Source: Fen-1308 sp035319185 (lineage in GTDB: Bacteria > Nitrospirota > Thermodesulfovibrionia > Thermodesulfovibrionales > Dissulfurispiraceae). From it: a stretch of 12,510 bases of DNA. The notes below the pieces were generated by a model. It did not search any database. It had not been told where the DNA came from and worked only from the letters and a program-made list of their open reading frames with translations. Each line of letters begins with the position of its first letter. Position 1 is the stretch's first letter. The translations under genes and the position numbers were made by a program. Location of the stretch: positions 1 to 12,510 of the forward strand of contig DATHDF010000098.1 in assembly GCA_035319185.1 (NCBI GenBank), read 5' to 3'. Shown here one piece after another: positions 1 to 5,690 of the stretch.

Positions 1-2
1 GC

Positions 3-311
3 ATCGGCCTGCCGAACAAACTAAAGGCTTACGAGCTGCAGGATAAGGGGCTCGACACGGTCGAGGCCAATCTTCAGCTTGGATTCAAGGCCGATTTGAG
101 GGATTACGGGATAGGCGCTCAGATACTGGTTGATCTGGGCATCAGAAAGATGAAGCTGATAACAAACAACCCAAAGAAGATAGTCGGCCTCGAAGGCTAT
201 GGGCTTAAAGTCGTCGAGAGGGTTTCAATAGAGACGAAGCCCACCGAGGCAAACATCCTCTATCTGAAAACAAAAAAGAAGAAGCTCGGTCACCTGCTGG
301 AGAACGTATAA
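3..311 (+). CDS. ribA: GTP cyclohydrolase II, C-terminal part (RibA or fused RibBA)
   Basis: Partial gene. The reading frame is open from the left edge (first full codon at 3) and gives the last 102 residues. It begins IGLPNKLKAYELQDKGLDTV, which matches the conserved GTP cyclohydrolase II segment after the catalytic zinc site, and continues with TNNPKKIVGLEGYGLKVVER, another family hallmark. The enzyme opens GTP to 2,5-diamino-6-ribosylamino-pyrimidinone phosphate, the first step of riboflavin synthesis, in the cytoplasm. The zinc-binding cysteines and any N-terminal RibB (DHBP synthase) domain lie outside the window, so ribA and ribBA cannot be told apart. The end KKKLGHLLENV is typical of full-length proteins, so the 3' end looks intact. 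The gene converges on the glutaredoxin-like gene, with 24 bases between the stops. Confidence 0.9.
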   Translation: MGLPNKLKAYELQDKGLDTVEANLQLGFKADLRDYGIGAQILVDLGIRKMKLITNNPKKIVGLEGYGLKVVERVSIETKPTEANILYLKTKKKKLGHLLENV

Positions 312-335
312 ATTGCTGGGGTACCGTGTCCCGGC

Positions 336-581
336 TTACTCTGAGTTCGCTTCGAGTCTTTCGAGCAGGTCTTTCTTTTTGATGCGGCCGTGAAGCGCTG
401 AGCCGTCTGCGAATTCCATTACCGGGATGTCGAACCGGTAGAGATCGTAAAGCTCTTCACTCGATGTGATGTCAATTCTCTCGATCCTCAGGTCGTGCCT
501 ATCAACCAGCCCGTTGAGCATCTCTTCGGCCATGTCGCAAAACCAGCACCCTTCCTTATAAAAAAATTTCAGTTCCACCAT
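336..581 (-). CDS. Small glutaredoxin/thioredoxin-fold protein
   Basis: An 81-residue protein that starts MVELKFFYKEGCWFCDMAEE. The CWFC motif (residues 12-15) is a CxxC redox site just after the first beta strand, and DIPVMEF (about residues 51-57) supplies the cis-proline loop of the thioredoxin fold. Length and layout fit the small glutaredoxin-like group (glutaredoxin 2 / DUF836 type), which is cytoplasmic and does thiol-disulfide exchange. Its exact partner cannot be read from the sequence. The start has no good Shine-Dalgarno sequence: the bases before the ATG are pyrimidine- and A/T-rich. It begins 36 bases after the 3' CCA of the tRNA-Arg on the same strand, so it may be transcribed together with that tRNA. 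Confidence 0.8.
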   Translation of the reverse strand: MVELKFFYKEGCWFCDMAEEMLNGLVDRHDLRIERIDITSSEELYDLYRFDIPVMEFADGSALHGRIKKKDLLERLEANSE

Positions 582-617
582 AACACGGATATTTTGCCCT
601 GATCGGGGCGAGGACGT

Positions 618-694
618 TGGCGCGCCTGAGAGGATTCGAACCTCCGACCCTCAGCTCCGGAGGCTGATGCTCTGATCCACTGAGCTACAGGCGC
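618..694 (-). tRNA. tRNA-Arg (anticodon CCG), CCA encoded
   Basis: Read on the minus strand this folds as a full cloverleaf. The acceptor stem is GCGCCTG/CAGGCGC, then TA, a D arm with GCTC/GAGC around AGTGGATCA, and an anticodon stem TCAGC/GCTGA with loop CTCCGGA. A 5-base variable loop and a T arm with loop TTCGAAT follow. The loop places CCG at positions 34-36, which reads the arginine codon CGG. The discriminator base is G (621), and 618-620 encode the CCA tail. The T stem has one G-T pair at its base; otherwise pairing is clean. Confidence 0.95.
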
Positions 695-703
695 GGCTTG
701 GAT

Positions 704-709
704 ATTCTA
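704..709 (-). promoter_or_regulatory. Candidate extended -10 element for the tRNA-Arg
   Basis: On the minus strand TAGAAT (5 of 6 to TATAAT) is preceded by TG with one base between, giving an extended -10 (TGTTAGAAT). It lies about 10 bases before the tRNA's first base, so transcripts would start almost at the mature 5' end. No good -35 hexamer is visible 16-18 bases upstream, which is tolerable for extended -10 promoters. The placement between the desulfurase stop and the tRNA supports an independent start. Confidence 0.4.
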
Positions 710-753
710 ACACAACAGACCCCAATTCAGAAAAAATGCATCCGCGAAGGTCG

Positions 754-1905
754 TTACTGCCGGGCCTTCGATTTCAGGCGTTTCACCGCCTCCGAAATTA
801 CAGTTATAGCCTCATCGACTTCTTCAAACGTCGTCATCCTTCCGGTCGTAAGCCTCACAGCGCCGCGAGCCCATTCTTCCGGGACGTTCATGGCCTTAAG
901 AACCGGCGATATCCTGACTTCTCCTGAATGACATGCCGCTCCTGCCGAAGCTGCAACATGGTCCTGGATTGCTGCGAGAAGGGCGTGAGCATTGCCCCCC
1001 GGCAAAGTCACATTCAAGGTATTTGGCAGTCTACGCTCCGGATGACCGTTTAGCACCACGTCGTTCAGCCTTTCGACAAGACCGCGATGGAGCCGGTCCC
1101 TTGTCTCTCTCATCGAATGCATATTCTCCTGCAGGTTGTGCGCTGCAATCTCGCAGGCCTTCCCAAGGCCGACGATCTCGAGAACATTCTCTGTGCCCGC
1201 CCTTCTGCCGCCCTCCTGCCCTGCCCCATGCATGAGCTTGCCCAATTCAAGCCCCCGCCTGATGTAGAGCGCGCCGACACCCTTCGGGGCGTATAATTTA
1301 TGGCCGGCAATCGAAATGAGATCGGCGCCCAGCAGCCCTGTGTCAACCGGGATCTTGCCTGCCGACTGGGCCGCATCCGTATGCAGTACAATGCCCCTGC
1401 TCCGCGCGATCTTCGAGATCTCCTCGATAGGCTGGATCGTGCCGACTTCGTTGTTCGCGTGCATCACCGTGATCAGGATGGTCTTCAGCGTGATAGCCTT
1501 TTCGACATCTGACGCATCCACAAGCCCGTACCCGTCGACTGGTAGGTAAGTGGTCTCGAACCCAAAGCCCTCAAGGTATCTGCAGACCTGGGTCACGGCG
1601 GGGTGCTCGACCTGGGTGGTTATGATATGATTTCCCCTACCGCGCAATGCCGACGCAATGCCCCTTATGGCATTGTTGTTCGATTCGGTGCCGCCACTTG
1701 TAAAAATAATCTCTTCAGCTTTGCATCCGAGCAGAGACGTAACCTGCCAGCGTGCCGCCTCAATCGCATTGCGTGTCTTCCGTCCATACGAGTAAGTGCT
1801 CGACGGATTGCCGAAATGCTCTTCAAGATAGGGCCTCATAGCTTCTATCACCTCGGGAACATGCGGCGTTGTAGCGTTATAGTCCAGATACACCGGCTTG
1901 TTCAT
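754..1905 (-). CDS. Class V cysteine desulfurase, selenocysteine-lyase-like (NifS/IscS superfamily)
   Basis: A 383-residue PLP enzyme that removes sulfur from L-cysteine (or selenium from selenocysteine) and holds it as a persulfide. VYLDYNATTP opens the fold. FTSGGTESNN (68-77), the His of VEHPAV (101), HTDAAQSAGK (175-184, cofactor Asp177) and AGHKLYAPKG with Lys203 form the PLP site. The mobile cysteine is Cys325 in SAGAACHSG. The short loop around it, and the RLPNTLNVT and GAACHS wording, resemble animal selenocysteine lyase as well as group I NifS proteins. The start at 1905 is chosen over an in-frame ATG 33 bases upstream because AGGAGG lies 7 bases before it and the candidate -10 box overlaps the longer start. 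It diverges from the molybdenum hydroxylase genes; no IscU, XdhC or SelD gene is in view. A role in sulfurating that enzyme's cofactor is inference. Confidence 0.9.
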   Translation of the reverse strand: MNKPVYLDYNATTPHVPEVIEAMRPYLEEHFGNPSSTYSYGRKTRNAIEAARWQVTSLLGCKAEEIIFTSGGTESNNNAIRGIASALRGRGNHIITTQVEHPAVTQVCRYLEGFGFETTYLPVDGYGLVDASDVEKAITLKTILITVMHANNEVGTIQPIEEISKIARSRGIVLHTDAAQSAGKIPVDTGLLGADLISIAGHKLYAPKGVGALYIRRGLELGKLMHGAGQEGGRRAGTENVLEIVGLGKACEIAAHNLQENMHSMRETRDRLHRGLVERLNDVVLNGHPERRLPNTLNVTLPGGNAHALLAAIQDHVAASAGAACHSGEVRISPVLKAMNVPEEWARGAVRLTTGRMTTFEEVDEAITVISEAVKRLKSKARQ

Positions 1906-1937
1906 AGCTTGTCCTCCTGTCAGACAGCCTGATTCCA

Positions 1938-1967
1938 ATTTTACATGAAACCGGTATGGGATGACAG
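1938..1967 (-). promoter_or_regulatory. Candidate sigma-70 promoter of the cysteine desulfurase
   Basis: On the minus strand CTGTCA (1962-1967, 4 of 6 to TTGACA) and TAAAAT (1938-1943, 5 of 6 to TATAAT) are 18 bases apart. Transcription would start near 1931, giving a leader of about 25 bases that holds the AGGAGG. This also argues against the longer in-frame start at 1938. Confidence 0.4.
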
Positions 1968-1995
1968 TAGCTTACAGGTCGATTCGCTGTTAAAC

Positions 1996-2018
1996 TTTAC
2001 TATAAGAATTATCGTAAA
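1996..2018. promoter_or_regulatory. Imperfect palindrome over a -10-like box, candidate operator of the hydroxylase genes
   Basis: TTTACTATAA (1996-2005) and TTATCGTAAA (2009-2018) form an inverted repeat with 9 of 10 pairs matched around a 3-base centre GAA. The left arm contains TATAAG (2001-2006), a fair -10 box for the plus-strand genes starting at 2055. No matching -35 was found, so transcription may need an activator. A dimeric regulator binding here would sit between the two divergent units. Its identity is not in the window. Confidence 0.4.
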
Positions 2019-2054
2019 CAATTGCTATTTCTTCGGCTAAACAAGGAGGCCTCT

Positions 2055-2534
2055 ATGATCTCTCTGGAAGTTAACGGCAGGAAGTACGAAGTCGATGCGG
2101 CTGCGGACGAGCCTCTTCTCTGGGTTATCCGGGAAAAGATCGGGCTTACCGGCACCAAGTACGGATGCGGCGTTGCACAGTGCGGGGCCTGCACGGTCCA
2201 CATTGATGGGCAGCCCGAGCGGTCATGCCAGATTCCGGCAAAGGACGCACAGGGAAAGAAGATCACAACCATTGAGGGTATTGCTGAAAGCGACCCGGTC
2301 AAGAAGGCCTGGATTGAAGACGATGTCCCGCAATGCGGCTATTGCCATCCGGGGCAGATAATGTCTGCCGTGGCCCTGATAAAGAAAATTCCTGCTCCCA
2401 CAGATGAGGACATAGACCGCGCCATGACCGGCAACATATGCCGCTGCGGAACGTATCAACGAATCCGCCGCGCTATCCATCGCGCTTCTGCCCTAAAAGC
2501 CGACGAAGTGATGGACAAAGGAGGGAAATCATGA
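2055..2534 (+). CDS. iorA: [2Fe-2S] subunit of isoquinoline 1-oxidoreductase-type molybdenum hydroxylase
   Basis: A 159-residue electron-transfer subunit of the xanthine oxidase family. The N-terminal plant-ferredoxin-type domain binds one [2Fe-2S] cluster through Cys38, Cys43, Cys46 and Cys58 (YGCGVAQCGACTV). The C-terminal helical domain binds the second through Cys94/Cys97 (QCGYCHPGQ) and Cys129/Cys131 (GNICRCGTY). Length and all eight cysteines fit the family. Electrons would pass from the molybdenum site through both clusters to an external acceptor. The start at 2055 is preceded by AAGGAGG at a 5-base spacing. The stop overlaps the next gene's start (ATGA), so the two are translationally coupled. 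There is no signal peptide, so the subunit would be exported as a passenger of the Tat-signal-bearing partner. The symbol is by family; the substrate is unknown. Confidence 0.92.
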   Translation: MISLEVNGRKYEVDAAADEPLLWVIREKIGLTGTKYGCGVAQCGACTVHIDGQPERSCQIPAKDAQGKKITTIEGIAESDPVKKAWIEDDVPQCGYCHPGQIMSAVALIKKIPAPTDEDIDRAMTGNICRCGTYQRIRRAIHRASALKADEVMDKGGKS

Positions 2535-4708
2535 ACGGAGTCATCAACATGAGCCGGCGCGATTTCATAAAGACAGGAGCGATCCTGGGGGGCGGATTGG
2601 TTCTCGGCATATCTCTGCATCCCATCGGATCGGATTCCGAGGCAGGCGTCAAACCGGGCGCTTTTGCACCCAATGCGTTTATCCGTATAGGTACTGACGA
2701 TTCGGTGACTATTATCGTCAACAAGTCCGAGATGGGCCAGGGCGTTTACACCTCTTTGCCTATGCTTGTAGCAGAGGAACTAGAAGCCGACTGGTCCAGG
2801 ATCCGCGTTGAGCCCGCTCCGGTGGACCACGCTTACGATCACACGCAGTGGGGGCCTATACAGGGAACGGGAGGAAGCTCCAGCGTAAGAAGTGAATGGG
2901 ACCGCTTAAGCAAAGCAGGGGCTGCAGCGCGAATGATGCTTATAGATGCTGCGGCAGCAACGTGGAAGGTAAACGCAGACCGTTGCATTGCGCAAAAAGG
3001 GGCTGTCATAGGTCCGGAGGGCCAGCGCCTGTCATTCGGGCAATTGGCAGAAAAGGCCGCTGCTCTTCAACCGCCTAAAGAGGTAGTCCTGAAAAAAGCC
3101 AGCCGCCCAGATTTCCTGGGGAAACCCGTCAGGCGTCTCGATACTCCCGACAAAGTCAACGGCAAGGCCGTTTTCGGAATCGATTCAAAGGCCCCTGAAA
3201 TACTCGCTGCTGTTGTAGCTCGTCCACCGGTCTTTGGCGGCAAAATGAAAACCTTCGACGCCGACAAAGCAAAAAAGATGCGCGGTGTGAAAGCAGTATT
3301 GCCTGTCGCCACAGGGGTCGCCGTAATTGCGGATGATTTCTGGTCTGCAGATCAGGGTCGCGAGGCGCTGAAGATTGTCTGGGATGAAGGAACGCTGGCC
3401 TCGCTGGAGACCCAGAAGCAGTTGTCGGACTACGCCGAAATGGCAAAGAAGCCGGGCAATGCTGCCATGAAAAAGGGCGATGCAGAAGCATCTCTCAAAA
3501 ACGCGGCAAAGACAATAAACGCTGAATATGCTGTACCTTATCTCGCCCACGCCACGATGGAGACGCTGAACTGTCTGATAGATCTTCGCGCCGACAGCTG
3601 TGAGTTGTGGGTGCCTACCCAATTTCAGACTCTTGACCGGAACGCGGCGGCGAAGATAGTCGGCCTTAAGCCTGAGCAGGTTAAGCTCAACACTACATAT
3701 CTTGGGGGAGGCTTCGGTCGCAAGGCAAATCCGCACAACGACTTTGTGTCGGAGGCGGCCTATGTCGCCAAAGCCGCGCGTGACGCCGGGATACAGAGAC
3801 CGATCAAGGTAATCTGGACCCGTGAGGATGATACCAGGGGAGGATATTACAGGCCATTGTGGTATGACAATGTTTCCGCGGGCCTGGACAAAGAAGGAAG
3901 GCTCGTTGCATGGCATCATACGATTGTAGGACAGTCCATAATTGCGGGCACGCCCTTTGAGAAAGCGCTTGCAAAAAATGGAATCGATGAAACCTCCGTG
4001 GAAGGGGCTGCAGACACGCCGTATGCGATCCCGAATATTCTTGTGGAGCTCCACAGTCCGAAACTCGGTGTGCCGGTGCAGTGGTGGCGCTCAGTCGGCC
4101 ATTCGCATACAGCCTTTGTAGTGGAAAGTTTTATAGATGAAGTTGCGAATGCTGCAAGGCGGGATCCTTACGACTTGCGGGCCGACCTGCTTAAGGAGCA
4201 CCCGCGCAATCTGGGGGTTTTGAAGCTGGCGGCTGATAAGGCCGGATGGGGAAAACCCCTCCCTGCAGGCCGCAGACTGGGAATTGCAGTGCATGAATCC
4301 TTCGGAAGTTATGTCGCCCAGGTAGCCGAAGTATCGGTAGATTCGAAGGGCAGGGTTAAGGTTCATAAAGTAGTGTGTGCAGTCGATTGCGGGAAGATCG
4401 TTAATCCCGACACGATTATCGCGCAGATGGAAAGCGGGATCGTCTTTGGACTTACCGCTGCCCTTTATGGCGAGATCACATTAAAGCAGGGCCGCGTGGA
4501 GCAAAGCAATTTCCACGATTACCCGATGCTGCGCATCAACGAAATGCCGGTTGTAGAGGTTTACATAGTGGACAGCAAAGACGCCCCGGGCGGCATCGGA
4601 GAGCCCGGCGTGCCGCCGATTGCACCTGCAGTCTGCAACGCAATCTTTGCCGCAACCGGCAAGCGCATACGCAGTTTGCCGATCAGGGCCGATTTGCTTA
4701 AGGCCTGA
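2531..4708 (+). CDS. iorB: Molybdopterin-binding subunit of isoquinoline 1-oxidoreductase-type hydroxylase, Tat-exported
   Basis: A 725-residue catalytic subunit that hydroxylates an N-heterocycle or aldehyde with water as the oxygen source. MSRRDFIKTGAILGGGLVLG (7-26) is a twin-arginine signal with its hydrophobic stretch, so the folded complex acts in the periplasm or at the outer face of the inner membrane. Family motifs in order: GQGVYTSLPMLVAEEL (70-85), a FLGKPVRRLDTPDKVNGKA junction, LGGGFGRK (391-398) at the cofactor, VQWWRSVGHSHTAFVVESFID, and GIGEPGVPPIAPAVCNAIFA, whose Glu691 is the expected catalytic base. The length fits single-chain IorB proteins, with a duplicated Mo-binding domain. 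The start at 2531 follows AAAGGAGGG and overlaps the iorA stop. No maturation factor (XdhC type) and no cytochrome c follows it. Isoquinoline, nicotinate-like or aldehyde substrates are all possible. Confidence 0.92.
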   Translation: MNGVINMSRRDFIKTGAILGGGLVLGISLHPIGSDSEAGVKPGAFAPNAFIRIGTDDSVTIIVNKSEMGQGVYTSLPMLVAEELEADWSRIRVEPAPVDHAYDHTQWGPIQGTGGSSSVRSEWDRLSKAGAAARMMLIDAAAATWKVNADRCIAQKGAVIGPEGQRLSFGQLAEKAAALQPPKEVVLKKASRPDFLGKPVRRLDTPDKVNGKAVFGIDSKAPEILAAVVARPPVFGGKMKTFDADKAKKMRGVKAVLPVATGVAVIADDFWSADQGREALKIVWDEGTLASLETQKQLSDYAEMAKKPGNAAMKKGDAEASLKNAAKTINAEYAVPYLAHATMETLNCLIDLRADSCELWVPTQFQTLDRNAAAKIVGLKPEQVKLNTTYLGGGFGRKANPHNDFVSEAAYVAKAARDAGIQRPIKVIWTREDDTRGGYYRPLWYDNVSAGLDKEGRLVAWHHTIVGQSIIAGTPFEKALAKNGIDETSVEGAADTPYAIPNILVELHSPKLGVPVQWWRSVGHSHTAFVVESFIDEVANAARRDPYDLRADLLKEHPRNLGVLKLAADKAGWGKPLPAGRRLGIAVHESFGSYVAQVAEVSVDSKGRVKVHKVVCAVDCGKIVNPDTIIAQMESGIVFGLTAALYGEITLKQGRVEQSNFHDYPMLRINEMPVVEVYIVDSKDAPGGIGEPGVPPIAPAVCNAIFAATGKRIRSLPIRADLLKA

Positions 4709-4729
4709 GCTGTTGGAGCAAGAATCGGA

Positions 4730-4767
4730 TTGATCCTGTCGTCGTCATAGGTTATGATGACGACAGG
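4730..4767 (+). promoter_or_regulatory. Promoter with overlapping perfect 14-bp inverted repeat (operator of the Ada-like gene)
   Basis: TTGATC (4730-4735) and TATGAT (4753-4758) are separated by exactly 17 bases, a good sigma-70 promoter. Superimposed on it are the arms CCTGTCGTCGTCAT (4735-4748) and ATGATGACGACAGG (4754-4767), a perfect 14-of-14 inverted repeat around a 5-base centre. The right arm runs into the Shine-Dalgarno AGGAGG (4765-4770). Transcription would begin near 4765, leaving a leader of only about 10 bases. A full RNA hairpin is therefore unlikely from this promoter, and a protein operator is the simpler reading. If transcripts enter from iorB, the hairpin would form and cover part of the ribosome site. 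Confidence 0.65.
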
Positions 4768-4775
4768 AGGTCCCG

Positions 4776-5606
4776 ATGAAGAAAGCAACGAACGATTATG
4801 AGCTTGTCGAGCAGGCTATCCATTTCATAGAGGAGAATTTTCAGAAACAGCCATCTCTTGGGGAAACAGCGCGCGCCGTCGGCCTGAGCGAGTATCATTT
4901 TCAGCGACTGTTCAGGCGATGGGCCGGCATCAGCCCAAAGCGTTTCCTCCAGTTTATTACTGCCGCCCATGCAAAAAAGCTTTTGAAGGAACGGCGCGGC
5001 CTTGTCGATGTGGCGTATGGAAGCGGCTTATCGAGTGCAAGTCGTCTTCACGATCTCTTTATCAATATTGAGGCCGCAACACCTGGAGAAGTCAGGGGAA
5101 AAGGGCACAAACTTACTATCAGATACGGCTTTCACCAAAGTCCCTTCGGAGAGTGTTTCATAGCGATCACCGACAAAGGCATATGTTGCCTCGAATTCAC
5201 CGGAGGCAACAGAGATGAAGCGGTTGCAAGTTTGGCCGAACAATGGCAGAAGGCCAAGTTAATCCAGGATCAAAAGGGAACAAAGGGCCTTGTTGACAGG
5301 ATATTTGCCGGCACCAGCCAGCGCGGAGAGAACCCGCTGCATGTGAAAGGCACAAACTTCCAGATCAAAGTCTGGGAGGCGCTGCTGAAAGTCCCTCAGG
5401 GAGCGGTGGTTTCATATGAAGAGCTTGCTGCGCTTGCCGGAAAGCCGAAAGCCGTGCGCGCCGTCGCCAATGCAGTAGCTCATAATCCGGTTGCGTTTCT
5501 GATTCCCTGCCATCGTGTTATTAGGAAAACGGGTGGCATAGGCGGCTACCACTGGGGCAGTACAAAAAAGACCGCCATACTTCTTTGGGAGTCGGAAACT
5601 CCCTAA
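4776..5606 (+). CDS. Ada-like protein: AraC-type DNA-binding domain fused to O6-alkylguanine-DNA alkyltransferase
   Basis: A 276-residue two-domain protein. Residues 1-105 are an AraC/XylS double helix-turn-helix (PSLGETARAVGLSEYHFQRL, then ISPKRFLQ and SSASRLHDLF). Residues 110-276 are an alkylguanine-DNA methyltransferase. Its active site is Cys245 in IPCHRVI, the arginine finger is in KAVRAVANAVAHNP, and the G-G-Y-H-W segment precedes the last helix. It would transfer alkyl groups from O6-alkylguanine irreversibly to Cys245. The N-terminal zinc domain of E. coli Ada, which senses methylphosphotriesters, is absent, so the usual activation switch is missing and any regulatory role must work differently. 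AGGAGG lies 5 bases before the ATG. The gene follows iorB by 67 bases but has its own promoter. Confidence 0.92.
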   Translation: MKKATNDYELVEQAIHFIEENFQKQPSLGETARAVGLSEYHFQRLFRRWAGISPKRFLQFITAAHAKKLLKERRGLVDVAYGSGLSSASRLHDLFINIEAATPGEVRGKGHKLTIRYGFHQSPFGECFIAITDKGICCLEFTGGNRDEAVASLAEQWQKAKLIQDQKGTKGLVDRIFAGTSQRGENPLHVKGTNFQIKVWEALLKVPQGAVVSYEELAALAGKPKAVRAVANAVAHNPVAFLIPCHRVIRKTGGIGGYHWGSTKKTAILLWESETP

Positions 5607-5639
5607 CTTCATATCACCGCTAAATATTATCGACGGCGA

Positions 5640-5667
5640 AAAAAAGAGGCCGGATTCCCCGGCCTCT
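5640..5667 (-). terminator. Rho-independent terminator of acs
   Basis: AGAGGCCGG (5645-5653) and CCGGCCTCT (5659-5667) make a perfect 9-bp stem with a 5-base loop. On the minus strand it is followed directly by a run of T (complement of the A run ending at 5644). It lies 23 bases after the acs stop. On the plus strand only a short T run follows further away, so it may stop the Ada-like transcript weakly as well. Confidence 0.85.
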
Positions 5668-5690
5668 AGAAAATTTTGCAGAAACACTGC

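Noticed and set aside
315..335. Hairpin GCTGGG/CCCGGC between ribA and the glutaredoxin-like gene as a terminator
   Set aside because: The stem is 6 bp with one G-T pair and a 9-base loop, and no T run follows on either strand.
1957..1971. GG-N10-GC spacing upstream of iorA, a possible sigma-54 promoter
   Set aside because: The flanking bases (TGGGAT and TAGC) fit the consensus poorly, unlike the site at 7985-8000.
3185..4054. A 289-codon open frame on the minus strand inside iorB
   Set aside because: It is fully antisense to a well-supported gene, has no family motifs, and its composition follows the codon pattern of iorB.
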